From Kutzneria buriramensis (GTDB taxonomy: Bacteria; Actinomycetota; Actinomycetes; Mycobacteriales; Pseudonocardiaceae): a stretch of 64,000 nt of DNA. Positions 8,476 through 17,002 of the stretch are shown here, one piece after another (within the stretch, counting starts at the first letter, position 1; every line of letters starts with the position of its first letter). The notes under the pieces are model-generated. The model saw only the letters and a list, made by a program, of their open reading frames with translations. It had not been told where the DNA came from and ran no database searches. The DNA lies in contig NZ_QUNO01000022.1 of NCBI RefSeq assembly GCF_003387475.1, forward strand, positions 124,001-188,000, in the 5' to 3' direction. The position numbers and the translations under genes were made by a program.

Positions 8476-9789
8476 ATGCACACACTCAACAGCGCCCGCT
8501 CACTGGCGGCGCTCGACCTGGCCGCCGTGAAGACCGACACCCGCCTGGGCCACGCGGTCACGCTGACCGACCAGCAGCACACGAGGCTCCTGCTGGCGCT
8601 GCGGGACCGGTCAGCGGCAGCAGCCGACCAGGTCGCCCAGTTCGCGGTCACGCAGATGGGCACACCGACAGCGACAACGGTGGACGAGGTCGCCACCGGC
8701 TTCCACCCGGTCCTCACCCACAACCGCTACCGGCAGGGGCCCAGGCGGTACACCACCGTGGCGGAGGTCGCCGACAAGGTCCGCCCATTCGTTCAGGACG
8801 GCTCCCCAGTCCCCATCACCATCCAAGGTTTCCCGTTCAAGCAGCATGACAACCTGCTCAAAGCCAGTGGCCCGCTGCCGGACCTGGCGGAGTTCGGGGC
8901 GATGCTGCGGCTGTGGGAGCTGGTGCAGGCGCTGCGCCAGCTCTACCCGCCGGGCGTGTGGCTGACGGTCATGCGCGACGGCGGCTACTACCGCCCCCGC
9001 CCCAGCGAGGAATTGGCCGTCTACCGGGCGGCGGTGGACACGCTGTGGGCCCAGATCGGCGACCCAGACATGGGATGGGTGAGCAAGCTCGAGGCGGCGC
9101 GGAGCAGCCTCGGGCCGCAGCGGGCAGCGCGTTGGAGGCACGACGTCGAGCGATACCGCGCGGCGATCGTCGAGGCGACCAGCGCGGCCGCCGACACCTG
9201 CGACCCCCACGGCGCGGAGCTGCCCGTCCGGGCGCTCACCGGTGACCTCCCCGACGGCTCCGTCCCCTCGTTCCCCAGCCTGTTCGCATCGCTGCTGTAC
9301 TCCGTCGCGGTGCCCGGCCCCGGCGACGCCGAGTGGTCGCGCCTGGTGCTGGCCGACCCGTTCAGCCGCACGGACGAGCCATCAGCGGCGGTCCGGGCCG
9401 CCAGGCAGGAGCTGATCAGGCGGGCATGGCTGGCCACGGCCAGCTACCTCGGCACCTGCGCAGCCGACGCGCGACACAACGTGAACGAGGCCCTGTTCGG
9501 CGACGGTCTGCACCTGAGCACGAGCCTGCCGGGCCCCGGCAAGATCGGCTTCTCGTACCTGGGCGGGTCCTTGTTGTACCCGTGGCACGGCAGCGCGTGC
9601 GTGGACGCCTCGGGCCGGCTCGGCGTCGCGTTCTCGCTGCTGCTGGGTGCCTCCAACCTCGTTCCGGTCCACCGCGACGGCTCACCGCAGCCGTTCCTGT
9701 GGATCCCGCCCGAATGCACCGTCCGGCACGGCGGTGATCGACGCGTCGGAACCGACCTCATCGACCGGATCCGGCTCCGATCCCGCTGA
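8476..9789 (+). CDS. DIT1/PvcA-family isonitrile (isocyanide) synthase-like protein
   Basis: A 437-residue protein starting at ATG 8476 behind AAGGGGAT. It has the DIT1/PvcA pattern in order: FVQDGSPVPITIQGFPFK (105-122), SGPLPDLAE (131-139), LYPPGVWLTVMRDGGYY (156-172) and a C-terminal LHLSTSLPGPGKIGF...LYPWHG (345-372), matching the family's IRLSIHP...KIGI...TPWH block. Characterised members (PvcA, IsnA) convert the amino group of Tyr or Trp to an isonitrile using ribulose-5-phosphate. Here the SIHPQ-type segment is replaced by STSLP, so activity or substrate may differ. No adjacent PvcB-like oxygenase was found; neighbours are an EEP-fold protein and an unknown protein. Confidence 0.8.
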   Translation: MHTLNSARSLAALDLAAVKTDTRLGHAVTLTDQQHTRLLLALRDRSAAAADQVAQFAVTQMGTPTATTVDEVATGFHPVLTHNRYRQGPRRYTTVAEVADKVRPFVQDGSPVPITIQGFPFKQHDNLLKASGPLPDLAEFGAMLRLWELVQALRQLYPPGVWLTVMRDGGYYRPRPSEELAVYRAAVDTLWAQIGDPDMGWVSKLEAARSSLGPQRAARWRHDVERYRAAIVEATSAAADTCDPHGAELPVRALTGDLPDGSVPSFPSLFASLLYSVAVPGPGDAEWSRLVLADPFSRTDEPSAAVRAARQELIRRAWLATASYLGTCAADARHNVNEALFGDGLHLSTSLPGPGKIGFSYLGGSLLYPWHGSACVDASGRLGVAFSLLLGASNLVPVHRDGSPQPFLWIPPECTVRHGGDRRVGTDLIDRIRLRSR

Positions 9790-9848
9790 CGAAGCCGACA
9801 CCAGCCACCGCTACGACCAGCCACAACAGGACCGAAAGAGGGGACCGC

Positions 9849-10778
9849 GTGGACATCGACCTCGCGTACTTCAACTATGCCCACGGGGGCCTGACCAACC
9901 CCACCTCACGCGGGGAGAACCCGCCCGGCGGCTACGACTTCACCGGCCTGGTCCGGGTGATGCGGGAACGCTGGCCGCACGTGCTGGTCATGGGCGAAGG
10001 CGACCTGTACGAGTACTTCGGCGGCGCGGGCATGTGGGGCGCGGCCGAAGCGATGCGCGAGGCCGGCGGCCGCGCCTACATCCCGCTGCCCTGCCAGCTG
10101 CCGCGTGAGGGCGGCGCGTTCGCCCCATGCATCTTCTTCGACGCGCAAACCCTTATCGTGAAGAGGTTCTTCGACCACCGCGCACCCGACTTCGCCGCCC
10201 GCAACCGCAACCTGCTCAAGGTGCGGCCCGTGGACGGCGAGGAGATCCTGCACGTGGTCACCGGCCACGGTGACCTGAACGAGGACGTCTACCGCACCGC
10301 CGACGCGAAAGGGTGGCGGTGGCTGGCCTACGACGACCGGCTCAGCGCGGCGCTGCTGGACATGAACGAGCACCTGTCCGGCCCGAAGCGCGAGCCCACC
10401 GACCTGGAAGACCGCGCCCTCGTGGAGCAGCCCGCGCGCTTCCTGCACCGCATGCGCCACACCGCCGGCATCCCCGACCGGCCCTACCGGCGCACCACCA
10501 GCGCCCTGGACTTCCTGTGCGGGGCGTGGAACGACCAGGAGGGTCGCCGCACGGGCGGGATCGGGTTCGTGGACATGGCGGAGCAGGCCGGGATCTTCAC
10601 CAGCACCAATCTCCTCAAGCCGTCCGGTCGGCAGGGCACGCAGATCGACCACATCCTGCTCAGCCCCGCGCTGGCGAATCGAGTGGTGCCGGGCTCGGGC
10701 TGCATCCACGAGCCCGTCGACCCGGACAATCCCGACAGCGATCACAAGCGGCTGAGCGTGACGGTCAGGGTGGGCTGA
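9849..10778 (+). CDS. Endonuclease/exonuclease/phosphatase-fold protein
   Basis: A 309-residue protein from GTG 9849 with GAAAGAGGGG upstream. It has the EEP order: LVMGEGDLYEYFGG with a metal-binding Glu50, VVTGHGDLNED, LCGAWNDQEG, and the C-terminal QIDHILLSP (265-273) and SDHKRLS (297-303), the usual active-site Asp-His pair. In the GAWN motif the Asp of the canonical GDxN is Ala, so phosphodiesterase activity may be altered unless the nearby GHGDLNED supplies the residue. The family cleaves nucleic acids, inositol phosphates or lipids. It lies 59 bases after the isonitrile-synthase-like gene and 27 bases before the next gene, likely one operon. Confidence 0.75.
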   Translation: MDIDLAYFNYAHGGLTNPTSRGENPPGGYDFTGLVRVMRERWPHVLVMGEGDLYEYFGGAGMWGAAEAMREAGGRAYIPLPCQLPREGGAFAPCIFFDAQTLIVKRFFDHRAPDFAARNRNLLKVRPVDGEEILHVVTGHGDLNEDVYRTADAKGWRWLAYDDRLSAALLDMNEHLSGPKREPTDLEDRALVEQPARFLHRMRHTAGIPDRPYRRTTSALDFLCGAWNDQEGRRTGGIGFVDMAEQAGIFTSTNLLKPSGRQGTQIDHILLSPALANRVVPGSGCIHEPVDPDNPDSDHKRLSVTVRVG

Positions 10779-10805
10779 CTGTTGCGGCGCAACAACATCA
10801 CCACG

Positions 10806-11732
10806 ATGCAGGACGATCTGGTTCACGAGTTCATCGTCCTGCGCCGAGGCGAGGGCCTGCACCGGTCCTACGTGGACAAGCTGGTCGGGCGTGGGGTCGC
10901 CCGCTGGGCCGACATCCCGCCCGGCTGCGGCAGTGCGGAGGTCCAGCGACTGATCACAGCGGCCGTCGGCCAGATCCCGGACGCGGACCTGCCGGCGGCC
11001 GATCGCAGGATCGTCCTGGCCGCGCTCGGCCTGGAGCCGAACCTGGGCGCCGTGACGCTGCTCGGGCGCACCGCGCTGATCGCCGCTGACCAGAAGCTGG
11101 GCGAGCGCACCGCGCGCCGCCGCGTTGACGCAGCGTTCGTCACCCTGGCCCGCGCCGTCGCCAAGAACACTGGCTGGCACGACCCGGAGCGGGGCTGGGC
11201 CGTGCGCGAGCTGCGGGCGCTGGTCCGGCTCGACCGCCCCACACCGGAGGTGGTCGAGCAGTACACCATCGTCGCCAGCCGCGATGGCCTCGCGCACCTC
11301 GCCGTCTCGTTCGATGTGCCGCCCCGGCACGACAACGCCGACCGCCTGGTGGACGCCGACATCGACTACGGGGCACGCATCGTCGCCTCGAAACGCCTCG
11401 GCACAGCCGCGTTCTGGCACCTGCTCGCGCTGCCTAAACCGTTGACGCGTAACGAAACGCACACCTTCACCATCGTGCACCAGGCCCTCGACGGCCACCC
11501 GATCGCCGAGGATTACCAGGTCACCCCGGCAGCCAGTCTCGCGCTGGTGGAGACCAGGGTCCGGTTCGACCCCGGCCGCCGGCCGGCCGCCGTGTGGCGC
11601 ATGGACCCGACCACGCCGGCCGGGTCCATGCTGGCCCTGGACGGCGCGAACGAGGTCCGAGCGCGCTTTGACGACCCGGAACAGGGCTTCCGCTGCGGCG
11701 TGTGCTGGTGCCACGAGCCGGCACACACCTGA
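10806..11732 (+). CDS. Hypothetical protein next to the EEP-fold gene
   Basis: Not recognised. A 308-residue protein if it starts at ATG 10806; a TTG at 10782, three bases after the previous stop, would add eight residues. The N-terminal half is helical and contains KLGERTARRRVDAAFVTLA, which resembles a DNA- or RNA-binding helix pair. The C-terminal half is beta-rich (EQYTIVASRDGLAHLAVSFD, ETHTFTIVH), and it ends in a Cys/His cluster, CGVCWCHEPAH, that could bind a metal. Tight spacing suggests co-transcription with the EEP-fold and isonitrile-synthase-like genes. Confidence 0.65.
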   Translation: MQDDLVHEFIVLRRGEGLHRSYVDKLVGRGVARWADIPPGCGSAEVQRLITAAVGQIPDADLPAADRRIVLAALGLEPNLGAVTLLGRTALIAADQKLGERTARRRVDAAFVTLARAVAKNTGWHDPERGWAVRELRALVRLDRPTPEVVEQYTIVASRDGLAHLAVSFDVPPRHDNADRLVDADIDYGARIVASKRLGTAAFWHLLALPKPLTRNETHTFTIVHQALDGHPIAEDYQVTPAASLALVETRVRFDPGRRPAAVWRMDPTTPAGSMLALDGANEVRARFDDPEQGFRCGVCWCHEPAHT

Positions 11733-11919
11733 CCGAAAAGGACAGCGGCAGGCACCTCGACGAGGCGATTCGCCTTGGTGTGGCTGGACATGCGCGTCGA
11801 GGACCCGCAGACGGAGCTGCGGGACACGGTGATTAACCGCGCGGAGCTCGGCGAGCTACGCAGTCGACGGGACGGACGACAAGTACTTCGGTGCGTACAG
11901 CCTGGAGGGCTGACCTGTC

Positions 11920-12465
11920 ATGACAGTCTTCGGAAGCGGTATCCCGGCCCGGCACAAGGGACGTGAAGTGTCGATCCGGCATCCGGACTTCAACCCGACA
12001 GACCCGACACAACTGGAACTGGTCAAGGTCGCCGCCCAGCAGTACCGGGACTACGCGCCTACGGCGGAAAAGTTGGTTCGGTCCCGCGTGCGGTCGAACT
12101 GGCGTTTCCTGCGCATACACATGGCCAGTGTCGCCGGCATCGCGCTGTTTCTGAAGTTGGGCATCACACCGAGCCGCGGGGACGTCCTCAAGGTGGGCGC
12201 TCTCGGGCTGGTGGTCATGCTGCTGGTCAACATCAGCTGGGCGTGGAACATCCTGTCCATCACACGGCAGGCCGAGCGCAAGTACAGGGTGATCGAGTCC
12301 ATGGAATCCACCCTTCCGGTCCGGCCATACACCGCCGAGTGGGAACTCGCCGATAGGGGCAAGAAGCTGCTGAGCTACCTACCGCGATGGGTGGCCGAGC
12401 TGGGGATGCCGCTGCTGATGTCGTTGGTGTGGCTCGGCGCCTACGGGGCGGTGTGGCTGCTATGA
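11920..12465 (+). CDS. RipA-type small integral membrane protein
   Basis: A 181-residue protein starting at ATG 11920 with GGAGGG about 10 bases upstream. It has two hydrophobic segments in the middle (MASVAGIALFLKLG and ALGLVVMLLVNISWAW), then RKYRVIESMESTLPVRPYTAEWE, a pattern typical of the RipA family of octameric membrane proteins (YR..n..K..vI..lE..LP..Py..EW), and a final hydrophobic helix. Function in actinomycetes is unknown; relatives often lie in accessory regions. The family call is from pattern memory. A possible Shine-Dalgarno but no clear promoter lies in the 190-base upstream gap. Confidence 0.7.
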   Translation: MTVFGSGIPARHKGREVSIRHPDFNPTDPTQLELVKVAAQQYRDYAPTAEKLVRSRVRSNWRFLRIHMASVAGIALFLKLGITPSRGDVLKVGALGLVVMLLVNISWAWNILSITRQAERKYRVIESMESTLPVRPYTAEWELADRGKKLLSYLPRWVAELGMPLLMSLVWLGAYGAVWLL

Positions 12466-12607
12466 ACCCGCTGGTAGTGGCTGCCTGGCAGCCGGCGGCG
12501 GCAATGCTTTGTCGATCTTCGAACCGCGCCAGTTCGGCGGCCGCGACCACCTGCAACGCGCGGGAGGTGGTGCGCGGGCCTGGTCGGGGTGGTCGGCTCA
12601 CCTGAGG

Positions 12608-13348
12608 TCAGGCCAGTCGGAGCACCAACCAGATGTCGTCGTGGCGACACTCAACCACCGCGCCGTCGAGCAGATGGACCTCCACGCCGGGGAAGTACCG
12701 ATGGTTGGCCGGCAGCCCGCGCATCCGCACTATCCGGGTGGCAAGGCCGGCTGCCGAACCGCCGGCGGCCAACCGCACCCACTGCCCGCGCTGCAGATCA
12801 GTCGCCCATACCGCCTCCTCGCTCAGCACCGTCGCGCTGGGAAACCGCCAGGTGGCGATCAGCAAGCCCGCCAGCGGCGCCACCACCAGGATCAGCAGCC
12901 ACCAGCCGACGGGCTGTGTCTGCCAGTACACCGCAGCGCTGACCAGTGCACCCGCGATCACGCCCAGCAGCTGTGCGGACGTGGCGTGCACTGTCCTGTC
13001 TCCGCCGATCTCCACGACGTCGACCGGCACCCGCACGGTTCCGTCGCCGCGGTCTCCCGGCATCCGGTCCGGCATCACCACCTCGCCGCCCGCCGGTCGG
13101 TCGGCCAGTTCGGGCAGCTCCATCCACCCCAGCGCCATGGTCACCTGGTCCTCGGTGACGGGCTGGATGTCTTCGCACGTGACGCACATCCACCACAAGG
13201 CGCTGGTCTCCGGATCGTCTACGGCCTCCATCAGCCCGTGCGGGCCCGCCGGGCACAGCATCGCCTCTGCGTCATGCCGTTTGTTCCAGCGATTGAGCAC
13301 GTCCGCCAAGTGCGCCGGGTTGTCCGCATCCTCCCCGAACTCGGTCAT
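12608..13348 (-). CDS. Membrane protein with N-terminal Cys-rich segment
   Basis: A 246-residue protein from ATG at 13348, whose ATGA overlaps the stop of the 65-residue gene upstream; GGCAGGG precedes the start. The N-terminal cytoplasmic part holds MLCPAGPH and WWMCVTCED, possibly a zinc site. Two adjacent hydrophobic helices follow (LLGVIAGALVSAAVYW and WWLLILVVAPLAGLLIATW), then a beta-rich C-terminal region. No family was recognised. It is the last gene of a unit that also includes a 2H phosphoesterase and a TPR regulator. Confidence 0.75.
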   Translation of the reverse strand: MTEFGEDADNPAHLADVLNRWNKRHDAEAMLCPAGPHGLMEAVDDPETSALWWMCVTCEDIQPVTEDQVTMALGWMELPELADRPAGGEVVMPDRMPGDRGDGTVRVPVDVVEIGGDRTVHATSAQLLGVIAGALVSAAVYWQTQPVGWWLLILVVAPLAGLLIATWRFPSATVLSEEAVWATDLQRGQWVRLAAGGSAAGLATRIVRMRGLPANHRYFPGVEVHLLDGAVVECRHDDIWLVLRLA

Positions 13349-13542
13349 GCCCTGCCGCCATCGACCGCGAGGTGATGCTCGACAAGCACCCGGCGTGGCA
13401 CGGCTTGCCCGGCCTCCACATCGAGCGTCGACGCCTCGATCCGGGCAGCGGACGCGTTGCGTGACGATGTCCACGGGACCGCGCGGGAGCCGACGTCCAG
13501 CGCGACGGTGAGGTCTGCCGTGACCACGGTACCGACCGCCAT
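13345..13542 (-). CDS. 65-residue hypothetical protein
   Basis: A small ORF with an excellent ribosome site (AAGGAGG about 7 bases before ATG 13542) and a stop that overlaps the ATG of the next gene (ATGA). The product is mostly beta-prone (AVGTVVTADLTVALDVGS... LDVEAGQAVPRRVLVEHHLAV), with no Cys and no hydrophobic segment. It may be a small partner of the downstream membrane protein. The ribosome site and overlap are the evidence for coding; function is unknown. Confidence 0.7.
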   Translation of the reverse strand: MAVGTVVTADLTVALDVGSRAVPWTSSRNASAARIEASTLDVEAGQAVPRRVLVEHHLAVDGGRA

Positions 13543-13620
13543 AGGTGCCTCCTTGAAGCGCGATCTGGCTGCAGCAGGTACTGCCCGGAGCTGCCGATCC
13601 GTGCGGCTGTTGGCTCCCGG

Positions 13621-13636
13621 CGTTGCCTATAGGCGG
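13621..13636. promoter_or_regulatory. 16-bp motif with a 10-bp palindrome, repeated at 63884
   Basis: CGTTGCCTATAGGCGG contains the perfect palindrome GCCTATAGGC. The identical 16 bases recur at 63884-63899. Both copies lie upstream of minus-strand units that contain small proteins and membrane proteins close to a 2H phosphoesterase. This could be an operator; the match alone is only modestly improbable by chance. Confidence 0.4.
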
Positions 13637-13749
13637 CGCCGGCCGGCGTGCGGCGACAGCAGCGGCGAAACCCGCGCGAACACCGAGGATCGACGGCGCC
13701 TTTCTGTAGCCGTGAAGCGGTTCGGCTCGTGCGGGCGGAGGCGGCGGAT

Positions 13750-14463
13750 TCAGCCCTGCAGCTGCACCGTGTGCACTGGCTGCACGAGGTAGCCGCGGTC
13801 GGCCCGTTCGAGCCGCACCAGCTCGGCGGTCGACACCACCTGCAGAGCTCGGGGGAGGGGTCGCAGGGCCTCCACGGCCTGCACGAGAGGTCCTGCCGGC
13901 TGAGCGCGGCGACTGTAGGCGACACCCAGGTGCGGGCGGAACGCGCTGCGCGGCGGCGGGGTGGCGGTCTCGCCGAGCACGTCGATCGTGGCGGCTCGGA
14001 GCCGGTCGTGCAGCCGCAGCAAGTCGTCCCACGGGGCGACGGACAACCGAATAGCGCCACGTGATCCGGCCAAGGGGCCCACTTCGAGCGCGAGCGATTT
14101 CAGATCCGCGCAACGAGCGCGCGCGGCGGCCGCGAGGCGGGGGAGGTGATCGAGTGGAACGTCGCTTTCCCATCCGACGCGGCTGACCGTCAGGTGGAGG
14201 GCGTCCGGCGCGACCAGGTCGAGGCCGGAGTGGTCGGCGAGGCCGGCCTGCGCCTGGCACACGAGGTTGAGCACGGCCGAGTTCGGTCGGGTCAGCACCA
14301 TCCAGTGGTAGCTGGCGCGGCCGGTCCACCAGCCGGGTCGGTCCCAGTGCTCGACCATCGTCTCGACCTGCTGGAACGAGACCCAGTCGTGCTCGTGGAT
14401 CACGTCGGTGTCGGTCAGGGACGCGGGAGGAGTCGCAGGAAACGGGGCGCTGCGGCCACTCAT
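13750..14463 (-). CDS. 2H phosphoesterase (2'-5' RNA ligase-like)
   Basis: A 237-residue protein from ATG 14463, overlapping the stop of the upstream regulator (ATGA). It has the two H-x-(T/S)-like motifs of the 2H superfamily: HLTVSRV and HLGVAYS about 90 residues later (the second has Gly in place of Thr/Ser). It also has the hydrophobic strands expected between them (LALEVGPLAG, IRLSVAPW). 2H proteins hydrolyse 2',3'-cyclic phosphates or ligate or cleave 2'-5' linkages in RNA and signalling nucleotides. Co-expression with a TPR regulator is likely. A second member of the family lies at 62689-63333. Confidence 0.8.
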   Translation of the reverse strand: MSGRSAPFPATPPASLTDTDVIHEHDWVSFQQVETMVEHWDRPGWWTGRASYHWMVLTRPNSAVLNLVCQAQAGLADHSGLDLVAPDALHLTVSRVGWESDVPLDHLPRLAAAARARCADLKSLALEVGPLAGSRGAIRLSVAPWDDLLRLHDRLRAATIDVLGETATPPPRSAFRPHLGVAYSRRAQPAGPLVQAVEALRPLPRALQVVSTAELVRLERADRGYLVQPVHTVQLQG

Positions 14464-15722
14464 GCGGCCAGTCCGGCGGCGACCCGGTTCTCGCGGCGCG
14501 AGGCCCAACTGGTCAAGGTGGCGGCGAACGCCTCGACAGCGGGCACCGGCGCGACACCGGCGGCGTCCGTGTGCAGCGCGTGCGCCCGGTCGTAGACGCT
14601 GCGGATCGGGTGTCGGGCGGAAGCGGCCAGGGCCTCACTACCGAGTTTCATCGCTTCTTCGACCTCGCCGTCCAGCAGCAGCGCGGCGGCGTTGTCCAGA
14701 CCCACCAGCGACTGCGACCAGATGCTGGTCGAGGTGTCCACCAGGGCGGAGTAGGCCCGGACCTGCGCGGTGTCGCCGATGCCGAGCATCGCGGTTGCCG
14801 CGTTGGCCGCGGCCCGAGGCAGGCCGTAGGCGCCGAACGAGATGCAGGAGGTCAGCTGGGCCGGCGCGTCGCGGTGGGCATCCAGCGCCGCCAGAGCCTG
14901 GTCCACCGCTCGGTAGGTTTCGCTGGCGTTGCCGAGCTTGGCGTGCGCGCGGGCCTGCCCGTTGACGAGCAGCCGCACCAACTGGCCGTCCAGGCGGGCG
15001 TAGCGCTGCCCGTCGGTCGCGAGCTCCAGCGCCAGTTCGGCGTCGCCGACGCAGTAGGCCCCCTGAGCCTGGGTGGCGCGAACCCAGGCCCGGAGGTCCT
15101 GGTCTCCCGTCTCGCTGGCGTAGAACCACGCCTCCTCGCCGTACAGGTCCGCCAGCGCCGGCCGGCGGGCGTTGATCGCCATGTAGGCCAGCAACCCGGC
15201 GACGCGGGCGGCGCGGAGGTAGATCTGGGTCTGTACCTTCGGCGTGTGGCCGCCGGCCAGCATCCTCATGACCGACTTGTGGATCGCCCGGGCCTCGCCA
15301 ATCAGGCGGAACGGGCCCGCGGCTTCGTAGCGGTCCACGACGCCGTCGATCCTGTCGTCGAGCATGGTCAGCGCCGAGGTCGTGTCCGCAGTCAACTGGG
15401 TGAGCCGCGCCGCCGCGGCCTGCGGGTTCTCCCACCGCGCTGTCGGCTCCAAGGCCGGCACCGCGGCTGCTCCCCGCGGCCGCGCCGGTGGGAACAACTC
15501 CGTCTCCGCAGCGCCCAACACCGCGGCGACCGCGGCGGAGATCCGGGAATCCCGTGGGCGCCAGCCGAGGCGCTCCCACTTGCGGTACAGGGCGTCGTCG
15601 AGGACCACGCCGACTTCGGCCAACCGCTCGTTGACCGCCGCGACCAGTTCCGGGACGGTCAGGCCCATGACGCCCTCTCGGGCGTGGATCAGCGCCTCGT
15701 TGGGACCGTGGTCCGTGGCCAC
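14460..15722 (-). CDS. TPR-type transcriptional regulator (XRE-like N-terminus)
   Basis: A 420-residue protein starting at GTG 15722 behind AGGAGG. The N-terminal 80 residues resemble a degenerate helix-turn-helix (GLTVPELVAAVNERLAEVGV, then YRKWERLGWRPRDSRI). The rest is all-helical with TPR-like spacing, as in Streptomyces regulators that follow an XRE domain with a long tetratricopeptide sensor. Its stop overlaps the start of the 2H phosphoesterase gene, so it probably controls and is co-translated with it. DNA binding is inferred, not shown. Confidence 0.75.
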   Translation of the reverse strand: MATDHGPNEALIHAREGVMGLTVPELVAAVNERLAEVGVVLDDALYRKWERLGWRPRDSRISAAVAAVLGAAETELFPPARPRGAAAVPALEPTARWENPQAAAARLTQLTADTTSALTMLDDRIDGVVDRYEAAGPFRLIGEARAIHKSVMRMLAGGHTPKVQTQIYLRAARVAGLLAYMAINARRPALADLYGEEAWFYASETGDQDLRAWVRATQAQGAYCVGDAELALELATDGQRYARLDGQLVRLLVNGQARAHAKLGNASETYRAVDQALAALDAHRDAPAQLTSCISFGAYGLPRAAANAATAMLGIGDTAQVRAYSALVDTSTSIWSQSLVGLDNAAALLLDGEVEEAMKLGSEALAASARHPIRSVYDRAHALHTDAAGVAPVPAVEAFAATLTSWASRRENRVAAGLAA

Positions 15723-16139
15723 CTACGCCTCCTGATCGCCGCCGATCACCCATTCGAGCGGGAGCGTTGCTCGAAAGCCCATTTTCCCCCAACGCTCCTG
15801 GCGCCCGGACATCGCGGTCGCTAACGATCACCGCAGGTCGTGGAAGTTGACCATTGCCGTGCAGGATCTCGTTGACGGGAGCCCCAGGAATGTCCGAACA
15901 ACGCCCAGCGGCGTCGGCGGCCTGGATGTCCGAGACGGCTCGACTGCGCGCCGTCGCTGGCGCTCTGACCGTCGCCCTCATAGCCACGGGCCATTCACGT
16001 GATCGCCGGCGACCTACCGCATTGCCCCGCCCTCACGCCGGCCGCGGCTCAACCGGTGCCGCCTCGAGCTCAGGTCGACGCGCCGTGAAGACCACCCGGC
16101 CACACCGTTCGTTCAGCACCGGTGTGTCTGGAGGCCGAC
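15723..16139. other. 417-base divergent intergenic region
   Basis: No gene was found between the divergent regulator (start 15722) and methyltransferase (start 16140). It must carry promoters for both. No convincing -35/-10 pair, repeat or RNA gene could be picked out by eye. Confidence 0.5.
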
Positions 16140-16928
16140 GTGCGACCTCGTGACTTGCCCGTGGATTTCGCCACGCCCAACGCCGCGCGGCTCTACGACT
16201 ACTTTCTCGGCGGGGCCTCAAACAGCTCGATCGATCGCGAGCTGGCTCACCGGATCAGCGAAGCCGCGCCGGACACGCATGGCTACGTTCGCAGCAACCG
16301 AAACTTCCTGCGCCGGGCCGTCCGACACATGGTCGGCGAGGGGATCACGCAGTTCCTCGACATCGGCTCCGGCATCCCCACGCTGGGCAACGTCCATGAA
16401 GTCGCACGAATTGTGACTCCCTGGGTCCGCGTGCTGTACGTCGACAACAACGAGTCCGCGGTCAACCACTCCAACACCATCCTCAACGGCGATCCGAACG
16501 TGCTCGCGGTCCAAGCCGACTTGCGCCTCCCGGACCACGTCCTGAGCAAGGCCGCGGAATTTCTGGACTTCAGCCAACCCGTCGGGCTGCTCACGGTAGC
16601 CGTCCTCCACTTCATCCCCGATTCCGACGACCCCAGGGCGCTGCTGGCTAACTACCACTCCGCGCTTCCGTCGGGCAGCTGTCACGCACTCAGCCACGCC
16701 ACCGGGGATTTCGATGCCGAGCAGATGGCCGCCGCGATCGCCGCGTACGAGAAGGACAACGACCGCCTAGAGCGGGTCTTTGCCCGTACCCGGGAGGAGG
16801 TTGCGGCGCTGATGGGCGACGACCTTGAGCTGGTGGAGCCCGGTGTGGTGCCGACGGAGTTGTGGCGGCCGGACGGGCCGCGCGCGTCGAAGAGCGGGGC
16901 GTACGCCGCGCTGGCGCGCAAGCCGTAG
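16140..16928 (+). CDS. SAM-dependent methyltransferase (DUF574 type)
   Basis: A 262-residue protein; GTG 16140 is chosen because TGGAGG lies five bases upstream, while a GTG at 16122 would add six residues. It begins with FATPNAARLYDYFLGGASN, characteristic of the actinomycete S-adenosyl methyltransferase family DUF574 (NxARVYDYxLGGxxN). It then has FLDIGSGIPT (SAM-binding motif I) and VLYVDNNESAVNHS (motif II acidic residue). Substrates in this widespread family are not established. It is transcribed away from the 2H/regulator unit and shows no obvious operon partner. Confidence 0.9.
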   Translation: MRPRDLPVDFATPNAARLYDYFLGGASNSSIDRELAHRISEAAPDTHGYVRSNRNFLRRAVRHMVGEGITQFLDIGSGIPTLGNVHEVARIVTPWVRVLYVDNNESAVNHSNTILNGDPNVLAVQADLRLPDHVLSKAAEFLDFSQPVGLLTVAVLHFIPDSDDPRALLANYHSALPSGSCHALSHATGDFDAEQMAAAIAAYEKDNDRLERVFARTREEVAALMGDDLELVEPGVVPTELWRPDGPRASKSGAYAALARKP

Positions 16929-17002
16929 CCACGACGCCCGAATGGTATCCGGCGTGATCTCGAGATCCGCAGGTGAGCGGCTGGGCCGTCGATCACCTGC
17001 TG

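Noticed and set aside
9906-11726. 606-codon minus-strand frame
   Set aside because: Antisense to the EEP-fold gene and its neighbour, with low-complexity His/Gln/Arg composition.
11775-11966. 63-codon plus-strand frame before the RipA-type gene
   Set aside because: Weak start, overlaps the start of a better-supported gene, and no protein-like pattern.
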